This document shows, one piece after another, positions 1-7,106 of a DNA stretch of 64,000 bases. Source of the stretch: Streptomyces sp. DH5. GTDB taxonomy: Bacteria; Actinomycetota; Actinomycetes; Streptomycetales; Streptomycetaceae. Under the pieces are notes generated by a model, which was not told the DNA's origin, made no database searches, and was given only the letters and a program-made list of their open reading frames with translations. The stretch spans positions 1-64,000 of the forward strand of contig NZ_JAHWGP010000015.1 of assembly GCF_020873915.1 (NCBI RefSeq), given 5' to 3'. The position numbers were made by a program, and so were the translations under genes. Position 1 is the first letter of the stretch. Each line of letters opens with the position of its first letter.

Positions 1-36
1 CCGGCACGGCGGTCACCGGGCTGACCGCCGTGCCGG
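1..36. terminator. Perfect hairpin, likely terminator
   Basis: Arms of 15 bases at 1-15 and 22-36 (CCGGCACGGCGGTCA and its complement) flank a 6-base loop. No U-tract follows, which is common for streptomycete terminators. The gene it ends would lie left of the window. Confidence 0.75.
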
Positions 37-42
37 CCCGGC

Positions 43-120
43 ATCGGCGCCCTGGCCCTGCTCGCCCACGCGCTCGTCGCCGGCGCCGAGTTCGCCCTGA
101 TCTCGGTGCGTCGTCCGTGA
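43..120 (+). pseudogene. Remnant of a DUF21/CNNM (hemolysin C-like) transporter N-terminus
   Basis: Twenty-five codons ending in TGA read ...HALVAGAEFALISVRRP. This resembles the first membrane helix of the DUF21/CNNM (CorC, TlyC) family, where AAEFALVSVRR is typical. Nothing of the rest of the membrane domain or of the CBS/CorC part follows, and no start with a ribosome site is visible. The match rests on one short motif, so it is inference. Confidence 0.4.
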
Positions 121-264
121 CGCCTCCGGGGCGCCGACCGGCATGGTGAGCTCCGACGACCTACTGGCACGCTTCCCGCGGCCGCAGCCGCGGCCGCAGG
201 CGACCCGACGGCGACAACTGGTCCGAGCGCCCGGCCTCTTGCCGGGGCGCTCGCGCATGGACAG

Positions 265-278
265 CTACAGTGCTGTAG
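265..278. promoter_or_regulatory. CTACAG-N2-CTGTAG inverted repeat
   Basis: A perfect 6-base inverted repeat with a 2-base spacer, resembling the TACA-N-TGTA operators of BlaI/MecI/CopY-type repressors. It lies about 95 bases before the ion channel gene, on the far side of the 304-344 hairpin. The stretch 121-264 before it shows no gene I can recognise. Confidence 0.3.
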
Positions 279-303
279 AAGTCTCTTCCGAAGCATGATC
301 ACC

Positions 304-344
304 CAACGATCCCGCCCTGGCGGCCGGCCAGGACGGGATCGTTG
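304..344. terminator. Long hairpin upstream of the ion channel gene
   Basis: Arms of 17 bases at 304-320 (CAACGATCCCGCCCTGG) and 328-344 pair with one mismatch around a 7-base loop. It ends 27 bases before the ATG at 372, so it either terminates transcription from the left or sits in the 5' leader of the channel mRNA. Confidence 0.6.
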
Positions 345-371
345 CAGGCACGGAGGAGACAAGGCAGCAGA

Positions 372-1328
372 ATGCCGCAGCACCAGGACGACGTGGCCGA
401 ATCCATCGCCCCATCCGGGCGCCGGCGACTTGCACGCCACTGCCGTGACATCACGGAGGCCCGCTGGTTCGCCCTCACCGTCTTCGCCCTGATCCTCGCC
501 AACGCCGCGTTGCTGGGTCTGGAGACGTACTCCGGAGTCGTCGCCGAGTGGCACCGCTGGTTACGGCTCGCCGAGCACACCTGTCTGGCCGCGTTCACCG
601 TCGAGATCCTGCTGCGCATGACCGCGCACGCCGATCGCCCACGGGACTTCGGCAAGGACCCGTGGAACCTCTTCGACCTGGCCGTGGTCCTGTGCACCTT
701 CCTGCCCGTCGTCCGTGAGAACACCACGGTGCTCCGACTGCTCAGACTGGCCAGGGTCCTGCGCACCGCCCGCTTCCTGCCCCAGCTGCGCATCGTCCTC
801 GTCGCGGTCGCCCGCAGCCTGCCCGGCACACTGAGCTTCCTGCTCGTCGGCGCACTGCTGCTGTACGTGTACGCCATGGTCGGCTGGGTCTTCTTCGGCC
901 ACCACGACCCCGAGCACTACGGCTCCATCGGCCGCGCCGTCCTCACCCTCTTCCTCCTGATGATGCTCGACGGCATCGGCGACGCGATCCACGCCGGCCT
1001 GGAGATCTCCCGCTGGAGCCTCCTCTACTACGCCTCCTACGTGCTGCTCGCCTCCTTCGTCCTGGTCAACGTCCTCATCGGTGTCGTCCTCACCTCCCTC
1101 GACGAGGCCCGGGACATGGGCGAGGGGGAAGGACAGGCGCCGGCAGCACGCCCCACGGCTCCGCACCGGGCGGACCGACAACACCTGCGTCGACGTATCG
1201 AGGCGGCCCGGAGGGCCCTGGACGACCTGGAACGCGACCTCGCAGCCCGGGCCGGGCCGAGCGGGGGCGAGGAAGGGGAGAGAGGACGGACCGTGCCGGG
1301 CGCCGGGCCTCGTTCTCGCCGTCGTTGA
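372..1328 (+). CDS. Voltage-gated ion channel family protein with altered pore filter
   Basis: One-domain, six-helix channel of the ion_trans family, related to bacterial sodium channels such as NaChBac. Helix S4 is visible as LRLLRLARVLRTARFLPQLR, with Arg at every third position. The pore and S6 follow as TLFLLMMLDGIGDAI and LVNVLIGVVLTSLDEA. Aligned to NaChBac TLFQVVTLESWASGV, the filter TLESWAS is replaced by MLDGIGD, so the selectivity Glu is Asp and the Ser-Trp is lost. The C-terminal tail (about residues 255-318) is hydrophilic and coiled-coil-like. The ATG at 372 is preferred over an in-frame TTG at 342 because GGAGGA lies at 352-357. The gene stands alone, and ion specificity cannot be told from sequence. 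Confidence 0.8.
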   Translation: MPQHQDDVAESIAPSGRRRLARHCRDITEARWFALTVFALILANAALLGLETYSGVVAEWHRWLRLAEHTCLAAFTVEILLRMTAHADRPRDFGKDPWNLFDLAVVLCTFLPVVRENTTVLRLLRLARVLRTARFLPQLRIVLVAVARSLPGTLSFLLVGALLLYVYAMVGWVFFGHHDPEHYGSIGRAVLTLFLLMMLDGIGDAIHAGLEISRWSLLYYASYVLLASFVLVNVLIGVVLTSLDEARDMGEGEGQAPAARPTAPHRADRQHLRRRIEAARRALDDLERDLAARAGPSGGEEGERGRTVPGAGPRSRRR

Positions 1329-1511
1329 CCATGGTGCCCGGGACTTCCCGACCGGCCGTCCTCGAACGCGGTCAGGGCCCGGGCGGGGGAGTCGAAGGTG
1401 CCGGTGACCTGGCGCGAAGACGGCTTCCGTGGTGCGGCGAGGCTCCCGCTGCCGGCGGCAGTCACATGATCCGGGTGCTGCTCGCCATGAACGGCCGCTG
1501 GTCCGGCACGG
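1329..1511. other. No recognisable gene
   Basis: I see no coding sequence, hairpin or repeat that I can support here. Short open frames on both strands resemble nothing I know. Given the fossil next door it is probably decayed sequence. Confidence 0.4.
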
Positions 1512-1719
1512 GTGCGTGTGCTGATCGCCGACCGCCCCGGGCGGGAGGTGGCGGGCGAGACGGCGAACGGGGCGGTGCGGCTCGCTGAGCGGACGGCGCC
1601 GGATGTGATGGTGAGCGACATCCGAATGCCGGGCATGGACGGCATCGAGGCCCCCGGCGGATCACCGCGGGTTCCAGCACGCCACCGTAGGTCCTCATCC
1701 TCACTTCCGTCCGCCGCGC
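1512..1719 (+). pseudogene. Decayed response-regulator receiver domain
   Basis: The frame at 1512 reads VRVLIADRPGREVAGETANG then ERTAPDVMVSDIRMPGMDGI, the core of a NarL/FixJ-type receiver domain including the phosphorylatable Asp of SDIRMPG. About 20 residues after VLIAD are missing. Near 1650 the frame shifts, and the next frame continues RRITAGSSTPP-stop-VLILTS, which fits the usual GIEATRRITAG...VLILTS run. There is thus one internal deletion, one frameshift and one nonsense codon (TAG). No HTH part follows, because the convergent SMI1 gene ends at 1729. Confidence 0.75.
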
Positions 1720-1728
1720 CGTGGCTCC

Positions 1729-3621
1729 TCAGCGTATGCGGACCACCGTGTACGTCTCGCCGTCCCCCGGCGGACGCGTCCAGGAACGGGTGGTGAACGT
1801 GTGCAGCCTCCCGTGCACGATCGCGTGGCGCGGCAGGCACACACCGAACTCCCCGGCCACCGCTTCCAGCAGCGACCGCTCCTGACCGGAGTCGTCCGGG
1901 GTTCCGAAGAACCGACCCGGTTCCAGCGCCCGCGCCATGTCCCCACTGCGCCGGACCTCTCCGTCCGCGTAGGTGAACGCGTACTGCTCGATGCCGTCGA
2001 GCGCCACCGAAAGGTGGAAGAACGGGGCCCCGTGCCATGCCCTGAGCCCGCTCCACACCACCACCGCGCGGGTACCCTCGCTGGCGGCCGGGGCGGGGGA
2101 GACGAACCGCCGCCGGTCGAACGCGGCGGGTTCGCCATCGAAGGCGAAGCTCCAGCCGGCGCCGGCCCGGCCGACCGCCATGAGGGCTCTGTCGTCGTAG
2201 GACGAGAACTCCCTCCGGTTGCCCAGCAGTCTGTGCCGGGCGTCCCAGAGGGTCATGGGTTCGTTCAGCGCCGTGCCGTCCCCGTCCGCCAGGCGAGCAG
2301 GCAGCTCCCCCGGCTCCACACCCTCCACCAGTACGAAACGGTAGGACGTGCGGTTGTTGCCGGGGTCGGGCTCCGCGAGCCACGCCAGGCCGCCGGGGTC
2401 GAGCCCGGCCGTCGGCTCCGGCGCCTCGCCCGCCTGCCCGCCCCGTGGGGCGGACAGCAGTTCGCGGCCCCGCTCCGGGGCCAGCAGCGGCCCGAGCACG
2501 GGATCGGCCACCCATCCCAGCGGGGCCAGGTGGTCCGGTCCCAGCGGCTCCCACCAGGGCAGGGCGTCCATCAGGGTCCGCCATGCACCGTCGGTGTCGC
2601 CCCACCGGGCCAGCTCCCGCGCCCGCTCCACCGCATCGCCGAACGGTCCGGCCGCCGCGTACCGGTACGTGCCGCCGCGCACCTGCTCCAGGGTCGCGTA
2701 CGCCCACGCCACCATGTCCTCGTCGGCGCCCCGCAGGTGGAACTTCAGGGTGGAGTCGTCCCGGTACGAGTGCGCCGCGTGCTCGGCGACCAGGAGCGGC
2801 AGCAGCTCCGGCGCGTACCGCGGGTCCGTCACCAGGCCGTCGAAGTACACCGAGGAGGTCTGCCCGAGCAGCCGGCGTATCTGGTCGCCCAGCCCGGTGG
2901 CCCGCGGTCTGCCGTACTCCTTGGCCTCGTCCAGAGTCTTCACGGCCCGTTCCCAGTCGCCGCGCAGCGCCTCCAGCCGGGCCTCCTCCACCGCGGCGTC
3001 CAGCCTCCGCGTCGTGTCGTTGACGAACTCCGGCTCCCCGGCGCCCGGCCGGGCACGCAGGCTGTGGAACTCCCGGTGCATGTCCCGCATGAACGCGAGG
3101 AAGTTCGCGTGCCGTTCGGGTGGCGCGGCCCGCCAGCCCGCCCACGTGTACACGGCCCACTCGCCGTCATCGTCCACGTCCTCGGGATCCATGAGGACGT
3201 AGACGGCGTCGGACTCGACGTCGAGTTGCAACCCTCGCCGCCAGATGTCCACGTCCCGCTGCTCCTCGGGCCCGGCGTCCTCGTCCAGGTACTCCTCGAA
3301 CACGCCCGCGAGTCCCGACTCGTCGTCGTGCCAGCGCGCGTCCGCGGTCCCCGCCAGCAGCGACACGAACGCGCCCGCGTGCCGCCACCCGTCGCTGACC
3401 GCGAGGAACGCCCGGTACGAGGGAGGCATCCGCCGTCCGAGGCGCTTCTCCAGGGACACGATCCGCTCCTCGGACGCGGGCGGGTAACCCAGCCACCGGG
3501 CCCGCCGGGCGGCCTCGTCGTCCTCTTCGCCCCGCGCCTCGCCGTCCGGCAGGGAATCCGCCCACTCCCCGCTCCACTCGAGCAGGAAGGACCGCCAATC
3601 GAAGGGTGAGTTCTCCGTCAT
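1729..3621 (-). CDS. SMI1/KNR4 (SUKH) family protein, 630 residues
   Basis: The N-terminal part (about residues 45-185) has the SMI1/KNR4 fold signature: LGYPPASEERIVSLEKRLGR, then LPPSYRAFL-like MPPSYRAFLAVSDGWR, and ending FLAFMRDMHREFHSL. This domain is frequent in immunity proteins against contact-dependent toxins and in stand-alone regulatory proteins. The remaining 440 residues are acidic, have no membrane segment or signal peptide, and show no other domain I recognise. No toxin gene is adjacent, so an immunity role is not supported by context. The ATG at 3621 is the first in frame. Confidence 0.75.
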   Translation of the reverse strand: MTENSPFDWRSFLLEWSGEWADSLPDGEARGEEDDEAARRARWLGYPPASEERIVSLEKRLGRRMPPSYRAFLAVSDGWRHAGAFVSLLAGTADARWHDDESGLAGVFEEYLDEDAGPEEQRDVDIWRRGLQLDVESDAVYVLMDPEDVDDDGEWAVYTWAGWRAAPPERHANFLAFMRDMHREFHSLRARPGAGEPEFVNDTTRRLDAAVEEARLEALRGDWERAVKTLDEAKEYGRPRATGLGDQIRRLLGQTSSVYFDGLVTDPRYAPELLPLLVAEHAAHSYRDDSTLKFHLRGADEDMVAWAYATLEQVRGGTYRYAAAGPFGDAVERARELARWGDTDGAWRTLMDALPWWEPLGPDHLAPLGWVADPVLGPLLAPERGRELLSAPRGGQAGEAPEPTAGLDPGGLAWLAEPDPGNNRTSYRFVLVEGVEPGELPARLADGDGTALNEPMTLWDARHRLLGNRREFSSYDDRALMAVGRAGAGWSFAFDGEPAAFDRRRFVSPAPAASEGTRAVVVWSGLRAWHGAPFFHLSVALDGIEQYAFTYADGEVRRSGDMARALEPGRFFGTPDDSGQERSLLEAVAGEFGVCLPRHAIVHGRLHTFTTRSWTRPPGDGETYTVVRIR

Positions 3622-3642
3622 GCTCCGATGCTGTCACCCGCC

Positions 3643-3686
3643 ACTGACAGAGCCCCGCTGCCCGACTGACAGAGCCCCGCTGCCCG
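3643..3686. repeat. 22-base tandem duplication
   Basis: Two identical 22-base units beginning ACTGACAGAGCC lie head to tail at 3643-3664 and 3665-3686, just upstream of the SMI1 start. The first unit also forms an inverted repeat, CTGTCA (3631-3636) with TGACAG (3645-3650). Confidence 0.85.
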
Positions 3687-3969
3687 ACGCGGCCACGCAA
3701 CCGTCCCGTACGCGGCCGGCACGCCAGGCCGTGCCGGCGTCCCTACCCCTGACGTCCGCGCGCCTGTGCCGGAGGACCTCCTCCGGGAACGGCCGGACCG
3801 TGGGGAGATCGAAGAGGAGGACCACCGGTGCCGCCTGACGCCCTGCGTGCCGGTCCACCCGACAAGCCCTGACCCCGCCGTACCGATGCGCGGCACGCAC
3901 GGTCGGGGCGTGCACGGTGACCGTCTCGGGGGCGGCTGCGCGAGCACCGCCCGGCGGCCTGCCGGCGTG
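3687..3969. other. Intergenic, no supported gene
   Basis: This lies between the starts and ends of two minus-strand genes. I found no open frame with homology, no clear hairpin and no operator. It presumably holds the SMI1 promoter. Confidence 0.4.
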
Positions 3970-4380
3970 TCAGCCGAGCCCGGCGAGCAGGTCGTTGCAC
4001 GCCTGCTCGCAGCGCCGGCACGCCTCGGCGCAGACGCGGCAGTGCTCGTGCATGTCCGCATGGGCGGCGCACTCGTCCCCGCACGCCTTGCAGACGGTGG
4101 CGCAGGCCTGGAGCACGGCCCGGGTGACGTTGGCGTCGTACCCGGTATGCCGGGACAGGACGGACGCGGTCGCGGTGCAGACATCGGCGCAGTCCATGTC
4201 GGTGCGGATGCACTTGGTCAGCTCGCCGACCATGCTCTCCGACAGGCACGCGTCCGCGCACGCGGTACACGCCTGCGCGCAGGCCAGGCACTCCTCGATG
4301 CACCGGGCCATGGCCTCCCGGTCCACGCCGCCCAGGTCGGCCGGGTAGGTGCGGAGCATGTCATTGACGGAAGTGGTCAT
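3970..4380 (-). CDS. Four-helix bundle copper-binding protein (Csp-like, DUF326)
   Basis: A 136-residue soluble protein with 18 Cys, mostly as CxxxC pairs along four helices (MARCIEECLACAQACTACAD, CADVCTATAS, CATVCKACGDECAAH, HCRVCAEACRRCEQACNDL). This is the pattern of cytosolic copper storage proteins, which bind many Cu(I) ions inside the bundle. There is no signal peptide, so it should act in the cytosol like Csp3. AGGAG lies about 8 bases before the ATG. No copper ATPase or chaperone is adjacent. A CsoR-type operator occurs elsewhere (52182) but not here. Confidence 0.85.
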   Translation of the reverse strand: MTTSVNDMLRTYPADLGGVDREAMARCIEECLACAQACTACADACLSESMVGELTKCIRTDMDCADVCTATASVLSRHTGYDANVTRAVLQACATVCKACGDECAAHADMHEHCRVCAEACRRCEQACNDLLAGLG

Positions 4381-4574
4381 AAGGGGTTGCTCCTGTTCTG
4401 ACTCGAGGCAGGACGCAGAACGCCTGCCGTTGACGCCTGCCGGGTATCACTGCGCGAAGCCACGCAAACCGCTGTCGTCCCGCGACGTCCCACCGGACGT
4501 CCGGCTCGGCCGTCCTCGGGGGGCGGTCCTCGTGCCTCGCGGTCGCCGCCACCTCGACGGGGCGGCCACCGGGG

Positions 4575-5258
4575 TCAGCCGTGCTCGGGGACGGGAACGG
4601 CGTACACCAGCAGGTTTCGCTGGTAGCCGCCGTGCTCGCGGTCGTACGGGGGCGCGCAGGTGACCAGGGTCAGGACGGGCCGCCCGTGACGCCGGAAGAC
4701 CTCGTCGGGGAGCCTGTCCTTGTCGACCACCTCTCGGGCGGTCACCTCGTACCGGACGGGAGGCGCGTCCTCTCGGGCGACGGCGATGTCGTCGCCCTTC
4801 CGGACCTCGTACAGCTTGGCGAAGGCGCCCAGGTCACCGGTGCGGTCGTCCACATGGCCGATGAGCACGGCGGATCCGGTGGGGGCACCCGGCGCGGGGC
4901 CGTGGCGGTACCAGCCGACCCGCCCCGCGTCACCGGGGATCTCCACCGTGCCGTCGTCCTCGACGCCGACGCCGTGGACCCGGGTGTCCAGGGAGACCCG
5001 TGGAATGCGCAGCCCCGTCGGCTCGGGCACCGGGCCGTACGGGTCCCGCGCCTCGCTCGGTCCGCCGTCGTGGCCGGCCCCCGTCGAGGGTCCGACCGCG
5101 GGCTCCGGGGCCCGCGGCCGGTCACCGAAGTCCGACGGTACCGGTGCTTCGGTCTGCCACAGCGACCAGGCCAGCAGAGCCGCCAGGACGGCGGCGACGA
5201 CCGCGGCGGTCCCGATGGCCGCCGCGGTCGGTCGCCCGCCCCCGGTGGAGGGGCGCAT
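4575..5258 (-). CDS. Class F sortase
   Basis: A 227-residue membrane-anchored cysteine transpeptidase. A single N-terminal membrane segment (about residues 13-35) is followed by a Pro-rich linker and the sortase barrel. The catalytic triad is visible as His135 (LIGHVDD), Cys201 (TLVTCAPP) and Arg214 (YQRNLLV). It begins 5 bases after the end of the DUF4397 gene, so the two are one transcription unit and the upstream protein is the obvious candidate partner. The start at 5258 is the only Met before the membrane helix. Confidence 0.85.
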   Translation of the reverse strand: MRPSTGGGRPTAAAIGTAAVVAAVLAALLAWSLWQTEAPVPSDFGDRPRAPEPAVGPSTGAGHDGGPSEARDPYGPVPEPTGLRIPRVSLDTRVHGVGVEDDGTVEIPGDAGRVGWYRHGPAPGAPTGSAVLIGHVDDRTGDLGAFAKLYEVRKGDDIAVAREDAPPVRYEVTAREVVDKDRLPDEVFRRHGRPVLTLVTCAPPYDREHGGYQRNLLVYAVPVPEHG

Positions 5259-5263
5259 GGCCG

Positions 5264-6106
5264 TCAGCCGCTCCGGTTGTACCTGCGGTGGGCGGCCAGC
5301 AGCCCGGCGACCGCGACGGCGCCCGCGGTGCCCCAGGCGAGCCAAGCGGTGGCGGACTCGTTGCCGGCGGCCATCGCGCCGCTCCCACCGGCGTTCACAC
5401 CGCTCGGTGCGGAGTCCATGCCGCTGATCGTCTGCGTCTTCAGCGCGAGGTTGTCGTCCTCGGCGCTGCCCCAGGCGTAGACGACCGTGCCGGTGCCCTC
5501 GGCGAGGTCGAGGTCGGCGGGGCCGATGGCCACGGTGCTGGTTCCGGCCAGGACGACGTCGGCGTTCACCGTGCCGGCGGGCACCTCGAGCGACTTCTCG
5601 TTCGGGTTGGTCAGGTTCTCGACGACCGGCTCGCCGCCCGCGCGGACGTCCACGGCGGGTGCCGCGGCCACGTGACGGACGGTCAGCCGCGACTGGCCGG
5701 CCGGCACCTCGGAGGTGTCGTTGACGAACGCGGTGAGCGTGGGGTCGCCCTGCGCGTCGAGGTGGGCCGCGAGCGTGGCGTTGGCCCCGGCCGGTACGTC
5801 GACGCTCTTCTGGACGGCGGGATCGCCGTCGGGGCCCTGGCCGTCGGCGAAGATCTCGATGTCGTAGGTGCCCGGGTCCAGGGACTGGGGCTCGGTCAGG
5901 GTGCCGGGCTCGAAGTCGGGGATCAACTCGTTGCCGTTGGCGTACACGTCGACGGTGAGGCCCGGAACACCGTGGAAGACGGACACGGATGCCTTGCCGT
6001 CCTCCTGTGCCGTACCGCCGGCGGAGGCGGGGACTGCCACGGCGAGGGACAGGACGCAGGCCCCGGCAGCGGCGGTGGCGATCTTCCTGCTGCGTGAGTT
6101 CGTCAT
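5264..6106 (-). CDS. Secreted DUF4397 protein with C-terminal membrane helix
   Basis: A 280-residue exported protein with a signal peptide (MTNSRSRKIATAAAGACVLS, cleavage near ASAGG). Two DUF4397-like beta-sandwich units follow (KASVSVFHGVPGLTVDVYAN and SRLTVRHVAAAPAVDVRAGG). A Ser/Gly/Ala-rich linker then leads to a C-terminal hydrophobic helix and a basic tail (AAHRRYNRSG). That tail looks like a cell-wall sorting signal, but no LPxTG or LAxTG motif precedes it. AAGGGAG lies 6 bases before the ATG at 6106. DUF4397 proteins are of unknown function. The pairing with a sortase suggests a surface protein. Confidence 0.8.
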   Translation of the reverse strand: MTNSRSRKIATAAAGACVLSLAVAVPASAGGTAQEDGKASVSVFHGVPGLTVDVYANGNELIPDFEPGTLTEPQSLDPGTYDIEIFADGQGPDGDPAVQKSVDVPAGANATLAAHLDAQGDPTLTAFVNDTSEVPAGQSRLTVRHVAAAPAVDVRAGGEPVVENLTNPNEKSLEVPAGTVNADVVLAGTSTVAIGPADLDLAEGTGTVVYAWGSAEDDNLALKTQTISGMDSAPSGVNAGGSGAMAAGNESATAWLAWGTAGAVAVAGLLAAHRRYNRSG

Positions 6107-6517
6107 CGGAACTCCCTTCATGAGGGCCCCGGTCACACGTGGGACCCGGCTTCCCGAGTGCGGCTTCCCGAGTGCGGCTTCCCGGATGTGTCACGCGACG
6201 AGTTCTTCGATCGGTGTCCAGCCGTCCGATCACCGGCGTCCGGCGGCGTTGCGCGCCGCGGTCGGTGGTATGGCTGCTGTCGGGGGCCCTGGTGACGTCA
6301 CATGTGTGGTGGGAAGCGACGGCGGACCGGGCGTGCCCTCGAAGGGCCCGGCGCTTGGATTCCGGCCGCCGCGAGACGAAGCGGACGCTCCCCGTTGAGC
6401 GGTCCGCTCCCCGTGACACTCACATCAGTGTGGGACGCCGCACGCCGATCCGCCACTTGTCGGTACCGCTACGGTCTCCGCACGCCGACACGGTGCCGCA
6501 GGCTGTCGGGCGGGTGG
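6107..6517. other. Intergenic region upstream of the DUF4397/sortase operon
   Basis: It contains the 14-base tandem repeat at 6147-6184 and must hold the promoter for the minus-strand operon. The rest has no gene I can support. The HTH gene on the other side ends at 6518. Confidence 0.4.
6147..6184. repeat. 14-base tandem repeat, 2.7 copies
   Basis: Units of CGGCTTCCCGAGTG at 6147-6160 and 6161-6174 are followed by a partial copy at 6175-6184. The array lies about 45 bases upstream of the DUF4397 start, where it could overlap the promoter. Confidence 0.8.
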
Positions 6518-6856
6518 TCACGAGGTGGCGCTCCCGGTGTCCTCGGCGGGGGAGTCCTCGCGGTGCAGGAAGGTGGCCAGCAGGTCACCGACGGGGTGGC
6601 CGGCTTCGGTGGGGTGGCGCAGGGCCACGGTGGGGTCGATGGTGTAGCGGTTGCGGCGGCCGACGCGGGTGCGGGTGAGATATCCGGCCGCCTCCAGGTC
6701 GGCGACGATCAGTTGCACGGCACGTTCGGTGATGCCGATGAGGTCGGCGACGTCGCGTCCCCGTGCTTCCGGGTCACGGGCGAGGGCGATCAGGACACGG
6801 GCGTGGTTGGTCAGGAACGTCCACTGGCCACCGCGCGTGACGGAGGGCTGACTCAT
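6518..6856 (-). CDS. MarR-like winged-helix regulator
   Basis: About 112 residues. A winged helix-turn-helix covers most of it (ARVLIALARDPEARGRDVAD, then ITERAVQLIVADLEAAGYLT and a wing TRVGRRNRYTID). This is the layout of small MarR/ArsR-type DNA-binding proteins. No metal-binding Cys or ligand domain is present. GGAG sits just before the ATG at 6856, and ATGs at 6865 and 6868 are alternatives. It is divergent from the TerC operon across an AT-rich spacer with repeated TTTCGCG, so it probably controls itself and perhaps that operon. Confidence 0.75.
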   Translation of the reverse strand: MSQPSVTRGGQWTFLTNHARVLIALARDPEARGRDVADLIGITERAVQLIVADLEAAGYLTRTRVGRRNRYTIDPTVALRHPTEAGHPVGDLLATFLHREDSPAEDTGSATS

Positions 6857-6897
6857 GAACTCCATCATACGAAGCCGGTTTCGCTTGATCAAAGAAA

Positions 6898-6932
6898 TTT
6901 CGCGAAAGTTGATTGACGAAAAATATTTCGCG
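6898..6932. promoter_or_regulatory. AT-rich spacer with TTTCGCGAAA palindrome and repeated half-site
   Basis: TTTCGCGAAA at 6898-6907 is a perfect palindrome, and TTTCGCG recurs at 6926-6932. The stretch 6880-6945 is strikingly AT-rich for this genome and separates the regulator from the plus-strand operon. It is a plausible operator for the regulator ending at 6518. Confidence 0.45.
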
Positions 6933-7007
6933 CATTTCTTGACGTAGGTCGGAGGCCGGGTGACGCTGGACATGTCTCCCCCTTCGACCTCACCGGAAGG
7001 GATCCCC

Positions 7008-7106
7008 ATGTTCTCCCGCACACTGCCCCGCACCAGCGTCATCGGCGCCGCTGCCCGCCCGCGTCCCTCTCGCTCCCGCCCGAGGAAGCCCGGCAACCAT
7101 GAATGA
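7008..7106 (+). CDS. 32-codon leader ORF overlapping the TerC start
   Basis: GGAAGGG at 6996-7002 precedes an ATG at 7008. The frame encodes a basic 32-residue peptide (MFSRTLPRTSVIGAAARPRP and more Arg/Lys/Pro) whose TGA at 7104-7106 overlaps the TerC start region (7099). That layout would couple translation of the two. The peptide resembles nothing I know and may serve only as a leader. Support is limited to the ribosome site and the overlap. Confidence 0.4.
   Translation: MFSRTLPRTSVIGAAARPRPSRSRPRKPGNHE

Noticed and set aside
1729-3621. Immunity protein of a polymorphic toxin system
   Set aside because: The SMI1/KNR4 domain allows it, but no toxin, Rhs or secretion gene is nearby, and the protein is far longer than typical immunity proteins.
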